Assembly: GCF_900095215.1 (NCBI RefSeq)
Contig: NZ_LT606949.1
Coordinates: 837,860-901,859 of the forward strand
DNA from: Polynucleobacter necessarius
Lineage (GTDB): Bacteria > Pseudomonadota > Gammaproteobacteria > Burkholderiales > Burkholderiaceae
Direction: 5' to 3'
DNA: 64,000 nt
Shown: piece after piece, positions 41,381 to 52,293 of the stretch
Position numbering within the stretch: position 1 is the first letter of the stretch
How the letters are laid out: every line of letters starts with the position of its first letter
Made by a program: the position numbers and the translations under genes
The notes under the pieces: generated by a model
Database searches by the model: none
Told to the model about the DNA's origin: nothing
What the model saw: only the letters and a program-made list of their open reading frames with translations

Positions 41381-42091
41381 ATGCGTCAAGTTATCCTCGA
41401 TACTGAAACAACCGGTTTAAATCCAGCCACTGGTGACCGTATTATTGAAATTGGCTGCGTTGAGATGGTTGGCCGCCGCTTAACAGATAGAACTTTTCAT
41501 TACTACATCAATCCAGAGCGCGACATTGATGCTGGTGCATTTGCTGTTCACGGTTTATCAAGAGAGTTCTTGTCGGATAAACCCATCTTTGCGAATATTG
41601 TTGAGCAATTAATTGAGTTTGTTGATGGTGCTGAAATCGTGATTCACAATGCAGCCTTCGACTTGGGATTCTTAGATAACGAGTTCGCTTTATTGAAGCG
41701 CCCTCCCTTCCGTAACTTAGCCTCTAAAGTGACGGATACCCTGCTTGATGCTCGCCAAATGTTTCCTGGCAAGCGAAATTCATTAGACGCCTTATGCGAA
41801 CGTTTTTCGATTAGCAATAAACATCGAACTTTGCACGGCGCTTTATTGGATGCGCAATTACTAGCGGAAGTCTATGTAGCAATGACGAGGGGTCAAGAAG
41901 ATCTCTCAATCGATTTAATTGACTACACCGTAGGCGCTGACCCCACTGGCCACACCAAAGCTTTACCCACAAACTTAAAAGTCTTGGTAGCCTCAAACGA
42001 CGACTTGAGTAGTCATGAAAAGGTCTTGGCGGAGATTGCAAAAGCAAGCAAAAAGGACTCCGTTTGGAGTCCTTTGGGTGTAGCTAGCTAA
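41381..42091 (+). CDS. dnaQ: DNA polymerase III subunit epsilon (proofreading exonuclease)
   Basis: DnaQ is the 3'-5' proofreading exonuclease of the replicase. DEDDh residues are in place: D7 and E9 in ILDTETTGL, the Asp in HNAAFDLGFLD, and the His and Asp in HRTLHGALLDAQLLAEVY. The C-terminal tail reaches the polymerase alpha subunit. The product has 236 residues, close to the family size (about 240). The last 13 codons overlap a strong hairpin at 42052-42075, which likely terminates the opposing gene. dnaQ is intact although nearly everything downstream for 6 kb is broken. Confidence 0.96.
   Translation: MRQVILDTETTGLNPATGDRIIEIGCVEMVGRRLTDRTFHYYINPERDIDAGAFAVHGLSREFLSDKPIFANIVEQLIEFVDGAEIVIHNAAFDLGFLDNEFALLKRPPFRNLASKVTDTLLDARQMFPGKRNSLDALCERFSISNKHRTLHGALLDAQLLAEVYVAMTRGQEDLSIDLIDYTVGADPTGHTKALPTNLKVLVASNDDLSSHEKVLAEIAKASKKDSVWSPLGVAS
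42050..42075 (-). terminator. Terminator for the opposing gene, inside the 3' end of dnaQ
   Basis: The perfect repeat AAAGGACTCC / GGAGTCCTTT (loop of four) at 42052-42075 is followed on the minus strand by TTTTTGC. It lies about 22 bases past the dehydrogenase relic's stop. On the plus strand only three T residues follow, so it suits the minus strand better. It codes for KKDSVWSPL in DnaQ. Confidence 0.75.
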
Positions 42092-42096
42092 AAAAC

Positions 42097-42961
42097 TTAG
42101 ATTGCGGCTGCAATCGCCTTACCTAAATCGTCAGTCTTAGCGGTACCACCTAGATCAGGTGTTAGTGGCGAATTTCCCGGGCCAGAGGCTAATACTTTCT
42201 CAATCGCTGAGAATATCGCTTTACCAGCTTCTGGATAACCTAGGTGATCTAACATCATCGCCCCACTCCAAATCTAACCGATCGGATTGGCAATCATTGT
42301 TCCGTAAATATCATGAGCAGATCCATGGACAGGCTCAAATAGGGATGGGAATTTCCCTTCGGGATTAATGCTTCCAGATGGTGCGACTGCGATCGTGCCC
42401 GTACAAGCAGGCCCTAAATCGGAAAGAATATCGCCGAACAAATTACTTGCGACAACCACATCGAAACGATCAGGATTCATCACAAAATGGGCCGCCAAAA
42501 TATCAATGTGATATTTATCAGCGCTCACATCCGCAAATTTCTTGGACATCGCCTCAACACGTTCATCCCAAGCTGGCATTGTGATGGCGATACCATTCGA
42601 TTTAGTGGTAGATGTAAGGTGCTTTTTAGGGCGACTTTGCGCTAAGTCAAATGCGTACTACAAAATTCGATCAACGCCCTGTCTGGTAAATACAGACTCT
42701 TGAATCACAATCTCGCGGTCTGTATCGGGGAACATTTTTCCGCCAACACTCGAATATTCGTCTTCTGTATTTTCACGCACAACGAAGAAGTCAATATCGC
42801 CAGGCTTACGATTGGCCAAGAGTCGTTCTAGGACTACTGCAGGCTGGAAAGCCGCAAGAAACCCTTAAAGGAGGAATTGCGTAGCCCGCCTTTGGAAATA
42901 CCGGCTCTAAATGTCTAACCGCATCCTCAAGCCATGCCTCACGTACCGTATGTTGCTTCAT
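42097..42961 (-). pseudogene. Tartrate/D-malate dehydrogenase relic fused to a foreign 5' fragment
   Basis: From about 42845 down, the sequence matches the C-terminal two-thirds of a tartrate/D-malate dehydrogenase (IMDH family): PGDIDFFVVRENTEDEYSS, KSNGIAI, FDVVVASNLFGDILSDL, GSINPEGKFPSLFEPVHGSA. TAG codons at 42658-42660 and 42274-42276 (PIG-stop-IWSGAMM) interrupt it. Upstream, ATG 42961 opens an unrelated frame, KQHTVREAWLEDAVRHLEPVF with VSCGFPA, which resembles the N-terminus of SprT-like proteins (tentative). A deletion joined the two. The enzyme's NAD-binding N-terminus is gone. Confidence 0.85.
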
Positions 42962-43038
42962 TGAACTCAATTTCTATCGAATTTCTTGTACAAAAACCTT
43001 AAATTGCGATCATACGCCGCCATCAGTAGAATGATTCA

Positions 43039-44323
43039 ATGAAAGATCTTGAAAGCCTGAGTGCTACCCAAGCTATAAAAGCCCTTTCCAGAAGAGAAAT
43101 TAAGGCAACTGATCTACTGCGTTCTTGCCTAGACCGCATAGGACAGCAAGAGAGTCTTGTCAGAGCTTGGACTAGCTTAACGCCCTCTCAAGAGCCAAAC
43201 AGCTTGATAAAGGGGCTTTTCAGGGGAGTTTTCATGGGCTTCCTATAGGGGTTAAGAATCTTTACGACACCTATGATTTACCAACCTCCTACGGATCGCC
43301 TATTTACGCCAACCATTACCCGAGTGCGGATGCGGTTTCGGTAGCCCTAATGCGTCAAGCTGGTGGAATTATCTTAGGAAAAACAGTCACCACTGAATTT
43401 GCATCTTTCAAGAGTGGCCACACCACCAATCCACATCATTCCAAGCATACCCCCGGAGGGTCTTCCAGTGGGTCAGCCGCAGCCGTTGCGGACTTTATGG
43501 TGTCACTAGCCACCGGCAGTCAAACAGTCGGCTCAATCATTCGACCTGCCTCGTTTTGCGGGGTGGTAGGGTTCAAGCCCAGCCCAGGCAAAATTAGTAT
43601 TGCCGGCATTAAAAGCCTTGCGATCTCTCTGGATACCATGGGCTGCTTTGGCAGAACCATTGAAAATGTAGGCTTGGGGGTTGCCGCTATGAGTGGAGAT
43701 CACCGCCTAGCGAAAATTGAACTCTTGCACAACAAGCTTCGCATTGCCATTTGCAAAACAACGGACTGGTCTAGCGCACAAAAAGAAACAGCAAGTGCTT
43801 TAGCTATAGCGCGTCATGCTGCGGAATCCCTATCCAAAGGAGTGGTTGGAAATCTTACATTACCCAAAGCGTGTGACGACATTACTCAAGTACAGACTCG
43901 CGTCATGCTCTCTGCAATATAGCGTAGCTTAGCGTTTGAACGAATACAGTACCCGAAGAAATTAAGTCAACAGCTCACCAAACAACTATCCGATGGGGCT
44001 GCAATTAGCTATGAGCAATACGCCAACGACTTGGGGTTCGCGAGTAAAGCGAAAGCCTCTATCAGCGATTTATTCACCGATGAAATTGATATAGGCATTG
44101 CCCCAAGTGCCGTTGGAGAGGCGCCTAGCACCAAGGATGGCACAGGAGATCCTATTTTTTTGCCGTGGACGCTACTAGGTTTGCCATGCATCAATATCAA
44201 TATGACTAGCGACCTAATTGCTTGCCCGTAGGTATACAACTCATAGCTTGGCCTGGAAAAGATCACCTCTTACTCAGTGCGGCTAGAGTATTTGTATTGG
44301 CGTTACCCGATCCCGCATTGTGA
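43039..44323 (+). pseudogene. Amidase-signature enzyme, broken
   Basis: An amidase-family protein of about 420 residues is recognisable. The catalytic Lys is in GVKNLYDTYDLPT, and the Ser cluster in PGGSSSGSAAAVA and TGSQTVGSIIRPA. In the latter the usual Gly-Gly-Ser reads Val-Gly-Ser. A frameshift near 43210 separates the first 60 residues. An in-frame TAG at 43920-43922 (SAI-stop-RSLAFE) and a shift near 44215 follow. The last piece (VGIQLIAWPGKDHLLL) ends at TGA 44321-44323. Substrate unknown. The three lesions make a product unlikely. Confidence 0.9.
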
Positions 44324-44343
44324 GATCAGGCCTAACTCGCCAA

Positions 44344-45320
44344 TCAGTCGAGAGTGATGTTTGAGGCTTTAATTGCTTTTGCCCAAAATGGCAGTTCTTT
44401 TTTCACCCATGCATCCGTTTGCGTTGGGTTCAGATAGCGCAGTTCTACACCTGCAGCATCGGAGCGCTCTTTAATTTCTGGCAATGCCAAACTTTGCTTT
44501 ACAGCGTTAGTTAGTTTTGCAATCACGGGCGCGGGAGTGCCTGCAGGCGCATATAAAGCAACCCATGACTCCAGTTGAAATGATGGCAAACCAGCTTCGG
44601 CGGTAGTTGGGAGATTAGGCATTCCTGGATGACGATTTTTTCCTGTTACAGTTAAGCCCTTAAGCTTGCCACTTTGCACGTGCTGCATTACTGATGGTGG
44701 GGTACTGATAAATACTTGAACCTGGCCTGCCAATACATCCTGAATCGCTGGTCCAGATCCCTTATATATGGAACATGAACCATCTCTATTCCGGTGATTT
44801 GTTTAAAGATCTCCGTACCAATGTGAGATACAGAACCATTGCCTTGGGATGCGTAATTTAATTTACCGGGATTTGCTTTGGCATACGCAATGAATTCCTT
44901 TAGATTATTCACGGGCACAGATGGATGCACCGCAATAACGTTAGTTGAAACTGTCAGCAAAGCAACTGGAGAAAAATCTTTTATTGGATCCCGCGATAAT
45001 TTTTTAAATAAAGCGGGGTTGTCAACGTGATACCCCGAATAGGAAATCAGCAAGGTATAGCCATCCGGTTTAGCCTTGGCAACATATTGATAAGCCGTGT
45101 TACCGCTGGCCCCCGGCTTGTTATCGACAATTACCGGCTGACCAATCACTCGCGTCAAGGGTTCGCTCAATAATCTGGCGGAGGTATCTACAAGACCACC
45201 CGGAGGATTTGGCACAACCAAGGTAATTGAGCGATCCGGAAATGATTGCGCCACTACTAAACTTGAAATGCCTAAGCCCAATATCGCAAAGGCACTGGGG
45301 ATTACTAAACGATTTTTAAT
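44344..45320 (-). pseudogene. Bug/TctC-type solute receptor, broken
   Basis: A periplasmic receptor of the tripartite tricarboxylate transporter (Bug) family. Typical parts are a signal peptide (LVIPSAFAILGLGISSLVVAQ), DRSITLVVPNPPGGLVD, NKPGASGN, HVPY, and late AGLPSFQLESWVALYAPAGTP. A frameshift near 44770 (in HVPY-K-GSGPAIQDV) splits it. The expected start codon reads ATT (45318-45320) with a good Shine-Dalgarno TTGGAG six bases before, so ATG to ATT loss is likely. It lies 29 bases after the old-yellow-enzyme relic. Confidence 0.88.
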
Positions 45321-45349
45321 TGTTAACTCCAACTGGATGTTTTTATAAA

Positions 45350-46267
<918 letters not shown>

Positions 46268-46429
46268 GGAATGCCTTAAAAAGCCTAAAAAATTGATCAA
46301 ATATACGAAAATTGCCGTAAAACGATAGAATACTTAAAAAGCAGAATAAACGAGACAGCCAAGTCGTGCAGACCATACGGTTGGGCGACTTTTTATTAAA
46401 AACTTTACAAATACCCACTACAAGAGACT

Positions 46430-47948
46430 ATAAACGCACCTCGAGCCTTTGAATCAAAAGAAGATATTGGCCACTTTGTTTGCGGCAATGTAGTTAAAAA
46501 AAGACGGACGTTTTGGGGACGTGTACAACCCAGCCAAGGGGGCTGTTGCTCGCCGTGTTGCCTTAGCTAGCCGCAAGGAGGTATACGCGGCAGTCGCTGT
46601 CGCGCAAAAAGCATTTGAAACATGGAGCCAAACAAGCCCCCTGCGTCGTTCACGAATTCTATTTAAGTATTTAGAGCTCTTAAACGCCAATCGCGATGAA
46701 TTGGCAGCCATCATTACAGCTGAGCACGGCAAAGTATTTACCGATGCTCAAGGCGAAGTTACCCGCGGAATTGAAATTGTGGAATTTGCCACAGGCATTC
46801 CAGAATTACTCAAAGGCGACTACACAGCACAAGTCTCTACCGATATCGATAATTGGGTCATGCAACAACCATTAGGTGTAGTCGCTGGCATCACCCCATT
46901 TAACTTCCTAGTAATGGTTCCGATGTGGATGTTCCCTATGGCTATCGCTTGTGGCAACACATGCATTCTGAAGCTGAGCCCAACAGATCCTTCAGCTTCC
47001 TTGTTTATGGCTAGACTGCTTAAAGAAGCAGGTCTTCCTGAGGGCGTATTCAATGTGGTTCAAGGCGATAAAGAGGCTGTTGATGCCTTAATTGAAGACC
47101 CAGACATCAAAGCGGTCAGCTTTGTAGGCTCTACGCCGATCGCGAATTACATTTACGAACGCTGCGCCCACTTTGGCAAGCGCTCACAAGTTTTGGGCGG
47201 CGCTAAGAATCACATGGTGATCATGCCTGATGCAGATATCGATAAAGCAAGTGACGCCTTGGTTGGTGCCGCATATGGCTCTGCTGGTGAGCGCTGCATG
47301 GCAATCTCCGTAGCGGTATTGGTTGGTGATGTTGCCGAGAAAATTATGCCTAAACTCATTGAGCGCACTAAAACGCTGAAGGTGAAGAATGGCATGGAGC
47401 TTGATGCGGAGATGGGCCTTATCGTTACCAAAGCAGCCCTTGAACGTATTACCGGCTACATTGACAGTGGCGTAGCCTCTGGCGCTACGGTTCTAGTTGA
47501 TGGTCGTGGACTCAAAGTTCCTGGCAACGAAAATGGCTTCTTCATTGGCGGCACACTCTTTAACAATGTAACGCCGGATATGAAGATTTATTTAGAAGAA
47601 ATTTTTTGGCCAGTTTTATCCTGCCTGCGTGTCGCGAACTTTACAGATGCGCTGCATTTGGTCAACTCTTGCGAGTTTGGTAATGGTGTAGCGTGCTTTA
47701 CTAGCGATGGCAATATTGCCTGTGAATTTGCGCGTCGCGTGCAAGTTGGCATGGTTGGCATTAACGTACCTATTCCAGTTCCAATGGCTTTGCATGGTTT
47801 TGGCGGCTGGAAGAAATCTATCTTTGGCAATATGCATGCATACGGCAAAGAAGGTGTTCGTTTCTACACCAAGCAAAAGAGCGTGATGCAACGCTGGCCA
47901 GAGAGTATTGCCAATGGTGCTGAGTTTGTGATGCCTACTTCTAAGTAA
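46430..47948 (+). pseudogene. mmsA: Methylmalonate-semialdehyde dehydrogenase, N-terminus broken
   Basis: From 46521 a 475-codon frame matches MmsA, which turns methylmalonate semialdehyde into propionyl-CoA in valine and inositol breakdown. The catalytic Cys is in [14 protein letters not shown], and the NAD site in [18 protein letters not shown]. Upstream, [11 protein letters not shown] continues in another frame. A run of seven A residues at 46496-46502 is one too many: six would give [17 protein letters not shown]. The expected ATG reads ATA (46430-46432). The conserved Gly in EEIFGPVL is Trp. A GTG at 46521 could start a shortened protein, but it would lack part of the N-terminus. Called damaged rather than certainly dead. 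Confidence 0.7.
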
Positions 47949-47965
47949 CCCTTAGAAGTAATAAC

Positions 47966-47993
47966 AAAAAAGCGATTTTCGGATCGCTTTTTT
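47966..47993. terminator. Terminator after mmsA
   Basis: The perfect inverted repeat AAAAAAGCGAT / ATCGCTTTTTT (loop TTTCGG) starts 18 bases after the mmsA stop. T-runs on both strands mean it can also stop the convergent DUF1178 transcript. Confidence 0.9.
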
Positions 47994-48013
47994 AATTTTA
48001 GGGAATGTCTTTG

Positions 48014-48505
48014 CTATTGCAGCGTATTTTTTAAAGCAGGAATCATCGGCATTGATAAAACATCAATACCCTCTTCTCTCAAAGCCTCTGCCTCATCAAA
48101 CGTTGTCTGACCACGAATACTTCTTTCAGGGGATTCTTTATAATGAATCTTTCTGGCCTCATCAGCAAAAGAATCGCCCACATCCTCCGAGCGCCCCATC
48201 AATTCACGCATCCCTTTTAAGAAAGCAGCCTGAACTTGCGCCTCAAGCTGAGAATGATCGCTACCAGTAAGAGCAACAACACCACTGCTAATTTCCTCAG
48301 TTTCAGTGTTGGATTTTGGAGCAATCAAATCTGTGGGGGAGGCTTTTCCAATATGCGGGGCAGATGGCATGCGAACAATTTCAGTGCTATCACACACTGG
48401 GCACGCAAGAATACCCTTAGCCTGCTGCGCAAGACAATCCTCTTCCGAGGAAAACCATCCCTCAAATCGATGGTCGAGTGGGCAAGCTAAGTTATAGACT
48501 TTCAT
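48014..48505 (-). CDS. DUF1178 family protein
   Basis: This 163-residue protein begins MKVYNLACPLDHRFEGWFSSEEDC and has a CPVC pair (ILACPVCDSTEIVRMPSAP), the standard DUF1178 start. The cysteines suggest a zinc ribbon. The C-terminal half includes the conserved VGDSFADEARKIHYKESPERSI and GQTTFDEAEALREEGIDVLSMP segments. No function is established. It lies 66 bases beyond the NUDIX gene on the same strand, a common arrangement downstream of nuo operons in Burkholderiales. Confidence 0.9.
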   Translation of the reverse strand: MKVYNLACPLDHRFEGWFSSEEDCLAQQAKGILACPVCDSTEIVRMPSAPHIGKASPTDLIAPKSNTETEEISSGVVALTGSDHSQLEAQVQAAFLKGMRELMGRSEDVGDSFADEARKIHYKESPERSIRGQTTFDEAEALREEGIDVLSMPMIPALKNTLQ

Positions 48506-48571
48506 ACAACGTATATAAGGGCAAAAAATATTAAATTCAATACCCTTATTTTAATCGGGTTTAAGAATGCC

Positions 48572-49168
48572 CTATTCGATTCGAATTGGCTGGACCAGGC
48601 CCATACGGTAACGATCCAACCAATAGGCCGATATGGTCGTCTTCACGTCCGTAATCTCCCCATCCTCGCAACCTATCAATTGATCTAATGGCGCGGCAAA
48701 GACATCCAAAAACTCTTCTTCATCCAGATGGCTTTTGCCGGGCATCAGCCCTGCAGCTAAATAAGTATCAATAAACTCTGTTGAATAAGAACTTACCGGA
48801 TGAATACGGCGGATGTAACTCCATTTTTTTGCGGTATACCCCGTTTCTTCTTCAAGCTCACGCTTCGCGCACAAAAGATGGTCTTCGCCTACCTCAAGTT
48901 TTCCTGCGGGGATTTCTAGGCAGGCTTTTGCAATCGGGTAGCGATATTGACGCTCTAAAAGCACCCTGCCATCATCTAAGATGGCCACAATAGCGACGGC
49001 ACCTAGATAGGTACGATATTCACGCACAGCCTCTACGCCGTCAGGCAAGGAAACTTTGTCTCGTTTCATTTGCAAAAAGATTCCTCCGTAAATATCCTCA
49101 CCTGAAATACGCTCTTCACGTAAATGGGAGTCACCATGCGGCAAATCTTCAAATGTTTTTTCAGTCAT
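48572..49168 (-). CDS. NUDIX hydrolase (ADP-ribose pyrophosphatase type)
   Basis: This 198-residue protein has a full NUDIX box at residues 89-111: GKLEVGE, then RELEEETG with the metal-binding Glu residues. The pattern fits the ADP-ribose/NADH pyrophosphatase group (GAVAIVAILDDGRVLLERQYRYP before, PVSSYSTEFIDTYLA after). It follows nuoN by about 120 bases with a terminator in between. The likely substrate is ADP-ribose, by family resemblance only. Confidence 0.9.
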   Translation of the reverse strand: MTEKTFEDLPHGDSHLREERISGEDIYGGIFLQMKRDKVSLPDGVEAVREYRTYLGAVAIVAILDDGRVLLERQYRYPIAKACLEIPAGKLEVGEDHLLCAKRELEEETGYTAKKWSYIRRIHPVSSYSTEFIDTYLAAGLMPGKSHLDEEEFLDVFAAPLDQLIGCEDGEITDVKTTISAYWLDRYRMGLVQPIRIE

Positions 49169-49248
49169 ATCGGGAATTAAAAATGAATTGTGAAGGGGTA
49201 ATCAAATCATCTTACAAAAACAAAATGTCAGTCTGATAGCTCAGAAAT

Positions 49249-49276
49249 AATAAAGGCCCCTTGCGGAGCCTTTATT
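49249..49276 (-). terminator. Terminator of the nuo operon
   Basis: The inverted repeat AATAAAGGC / GCCTTTATT encloses a ten-base loop. On the minus strand it is followed by ATTTCTGA after TTATT, 17 bases past the nuoN stop. It separates the complex I operon from the NUDIX gene. Confidence 0.82.
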
Positions 49277-49292
49277 GAATTAAGATTATCAA

Positions 49293-50792
49293 TCAGGAAC
49301 CTAGCAAGGTGCGGCGCATCTCGTCCAAACACAGACTCATCAAGCCTGCGGGAACAACACCAATAACCAAAACTAAGATGCAATTTAGGCTCAAAATACC
49401 TTTAGCAAAACCAGACCCAGAAACGGTGATGTCATGTTGAGGCTCATCAAAGTACATCACCTTAACGACTCTTAAGTAGTAGAAGGCGCCGATGAGTGAA
49501 GTAATCACGGCAATCACCGCCAAGAATGTGTGTTCTGCATCCACCAGAGCCTCTAAAACACCCAATTTCGCCGCAAAACCTACTGTTGGCGGAATGCCCG
49601 CTAAAGAGAACATCATGACAAGTCCAATAAAGGCAAACCACGGGTGCTTCTTATTCAAACCTTTTAAGCCATCTAAGGTTTCACAGTCATACCCTTTGCG
49701 TGACAACGCCATTAACAGACCGAAAGTACCGAGCGTAGTTAAAACGTAAGTAATCGCATAGAACATGGCTGCACTAAATGCATGATCATCAAACACCGAA
49801 AGCATACCCAATAGCACGAAGCCCTTTTGCGCAATAGCTGAATAGGCCAGCATCCGCTTTACATTGGTCTGCGCAATCGCAGTCACGTTTCCAACAACTA
49901 ACGATAAAACCGCCAATAAAACCAACATTGGCTGCCAATCACCTAGCAATGGCAATAAGGTGTTGACCAACAGGCGGAATAGCAAGGCAAAGGCAGCTAA
50001 CTGAGGGGCTGCAGCAATCATAAGCGTTACAGCTGTTGGGGCGCCTTGATAAACATCGGGAACCCACATATGAAATGGCACTACGCCCAACTTAAATGCA
50101 AGACCAGCAACAACGAACACCAAACCACAAGCCATTACCAGGTGATTCACACGTGGATCAGCAACAACCTTGAAGATCTCGATGAGATCCAACGAGCCTG
50201 TAACACCATAGAGCATAGACATGCCGTAGAGCAAGAAACCAGAGGCCAATGCCCCTAAGATGAAATACTTAATACCGGCCTCAACACTCTTTTCGCTACT
50301 GTGACGCATGGCAACTAATGCGTAAGTCGGCAAAGCCATGAGTTCTAAACCGAGATACAGGGTCAAGAGATTGTCGCCAGAGATCAATACAAATTGACCG
50401 AGCAGAGCAAGCAAAGCCAAAACAATAAAGTCAGGACGGAATAGCGCCCTATCCATCAAGTACTGCTTAGAATAAATCAGGCTTACTAAAACGGCAACAC
50501 AAGAACAGGCCTTGAGCAAGTTTGAAAATGGGTCGGACTGAAATAATCCATTCATTGCCACCAGCGCTGGATCACCCATGCGGCCGATGAACGCAAAAAT
50601 GAGATAAACCAAGAGAATGATCGAGAAGAAATAAACAAATCCCGCGCCACGCGGCGTGTGGAAAATATCTTGCTCTACACCGGGTATTGATACAACTTTC
50701 TCACGAACATAAACGCTAGCAACCAATAGCAAACAGGTTGCAACGAGTAAAACAAGTTCCGGCAGGATGGCGTATAGATCAAATGCTTGCAT
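49293..50792 (-). CDS. nuoN: NADH-quinone oxidoreductase subunit N
   Basis: NuoN is an antiporter-like proton-pumping subunit of complex I in the inner membrane. The 499-residue protein has about 14 membrane helices with typical motifs [18 protein letters not shown] and [24 protein letters not shown]. Key Glu and Lys residues of the helix 5 and 7 region are present. It is the last gene of the operon, ten bases after nuoM. Confidence 0.96.
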   Translation of the reverse strand: MQAFDLYAILPELVLLVATCLLLVASVYVREKVVSIPGVEQDIFHTPRGAGFVYFFSIILLVYLIFAFIGRMGDPALVAMNGLFQSDPFSNLLKACSCVAVLVSLIYSKQYLMDRALFRPDFIVLALLALLGQFVLISGDNLLTLYLGLELMALPTYALVAMRHSSEKSVEAGIKYFILGALASGFLLYGMSMLYGVTGSLDLIEIFKVVADPRVNHLVMACGLVFVVAGLAFKLGVVPFHMWVPDVYQGAPTAVTLMIAAAPQLAAFALLFRLLVNTLLPLLGDWQPMLVLLAVLSLVVGNVTAIAQTNVKRMLAYSAIAQKGFVLLGMLSVFDDHAFSAAMFYAITYVLTTLGTFGLLMALSRKGYDCETLDGLKGLNKKHPWFAFIGLVMMFSLAGIPPTVGFAAKLGVLEALVDAEHTFLAVIAVITSLIGAFYYLRVVKVMYFDEPQHDITVSGSGFAKGILSLNCILVLVIGVVPAGLMSLCLDEMRRTLLGS

Positions 50793-50802
50793 TTGCGCTT
50801 AC

Positions 50803-52269
50803 TCAGAGTTTGCTTACAGCAACATGCTGCAGCAGATTAATCACGGCTGGATGAATGATGTCGGTGAAAGGCTTTGGATATACACCCATACCGATGACGC
50901 AGATCGATAGAACCGCCATCAAGAAATACTCACGACAATTCAGGTCTTTAAGATCTTCAACATGAGCATTATTAATAGCACCGAAAAATACCCGCTTGAC
51001 CATCCATAGGGAATAGGCGGCACCCAAAATTAATGCGGTAGCTGCCAAGATTCCAATCACAAAATCATAATCAACGGCAGCCAATATCACCATGAACTCA
51101 CCCACAAAGCCAGAGGTTGCAGGTAGGCCGCAATTAGCCATCGCCATCAACACTGCGAATGCGGTAAATGCAGGCATGCGATGTACTACGCCGCCGTAAT
51201 CGGCGATCTGACGTGTATGCATACGGTCGTAGAGTACACCGATGGAAAGGAACATAGCGCCAGCCACAAAGCCGTGAGAAATCATCTGAACAATGCCGCC
51301 CTCAATACCCAATGGGCTAAAGAGGAAGAATCCTAGCGTTACAAAACCCATATGCGCCACTGACGAATATGCAACCAGCTTTTTCATATCCTTTTGGACT
51401 AGAGCAACAGCACCAACATAGATCACAGCCACCAAGGACAGGAAGATCACAAAAGGGCCTAGATACTGGCTTGCATCAGGAGCGATAGGTAATGAGAAGC
51501 GAAGGAAGCCATAAGCACCTAACTTCAACATAATTGCAGCCAACACCACTGAACCACCAGTTGGTGCTTCAACGTGCACGTCTGGCAACCAAGTGTGCAG
51601 AGGCCACATTGGCACTTTCACGGCAAATGCCATGAAGAATGCGGCAAACAACATGATCTGCTCAACAATATCCAAACGGGCATTTTGCCAAGTCAAGATC
51701 TCAAAAGTATTCGTAACGTTGTACAGATAAAGCATGGCGATCAAAGTCAGCAATGAGCCAAGCAAGGTGTACAGGAAGAACTTGAATGCGGCATAAATAC
51801 GGTTACGACCGCCCCATACACCAATAATGATGTACATCGGAATCAGAGTTGCCTCAAAGAAAACATAAAACAATAAGGCATCAAGCGCACAAAACATACC
51901 AATCATGAATCCAGATAGGATCATGAATGAAGCCATGTATTGCGATACCTTGGTTTCAACCACCTCCCAAGCGGCGATGACCACAATAATGTTGATGAAA
52001 GCCGTCAGTACGATGAACCAAACGGAGATACCATCAATACCTAAGTAGTAATTAATGTCATAGCGCGGAATCCAGCTAATTTTTTCCACGAACTGCATTC
52101 CAGGGTTCGCGATATCGAAATTAAGTGCTAGCGGCAATGTTGCAACAAAGCCGAGCACAGCACCGATAAGCGCTAACCAGCGCACTCCAGCAGTTGTCTT
52201 GTCCGACCCATAAAACAAAATAAAAAGTCCACAGACAATCGGTGTCCAAATGGCGTAAGAAAGAATCAT
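50803..52269 (-). CDS. nuoM: NADH-quinone oxidoreductase subunit M
   Basis: A 488-residue antiporter-like membrane subunit of complex I. FFEATLIPMYIIIGVWGG contains the conserved Glu, and VPMWPLHTWLPDVHVEAPTGGSV the helix 7 Lys/Trp region. The proton-channel Lys lies in KLGAYGFLRF. Length is close to E. coli NuoM (509). The gap to nuoL is 24 bases. Confidence 0.96.
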   Translation of the reverse strand: MILSYAIWTPIVCGLFILFYGSDKTTAGVRWLALIGAVLGFVATLPLALNFDIANPGMQFVEKISWIPRYDINYYLGIDGISVWFIVLTAFINIIVVIAAWEVVETKVSQYMASFMILSGFMIGMFCALDALLFYVFFEATLIPMYIIIGVWGGRNRIYAAFKFFLYTLLGSLLTLIAMLYLYNVTNTFEILTWQNARLDIVEQIMLFAAFFMAFAVKVPMWPLHTWLPDVHVEAPTGGSVVLAAIMLKLGAYGFLRFSLPIAPDASQYLGPFVIFLSLVAVIYVGAVALVQKDMKKLVAYSSVAHMGFVTLGFFLFSPLGIEGGIVQMISHGFVAGAMFLSIGVLYDRMHTRQIADYGGVVHRMPAFTAFAVLMAMANCGLPATSGFVGEFMVILAAVDYDFVIGILAATALILGAAYSLWMVKRVFFGAINNAHVEDLKDLNCREYFLMAVLSICVIGMGVYPKPFTDIIHPAVINLLQHVAVSKL

Positions 52270-52293
52270 AGTGACTACTTAAGTAACAAAGGC

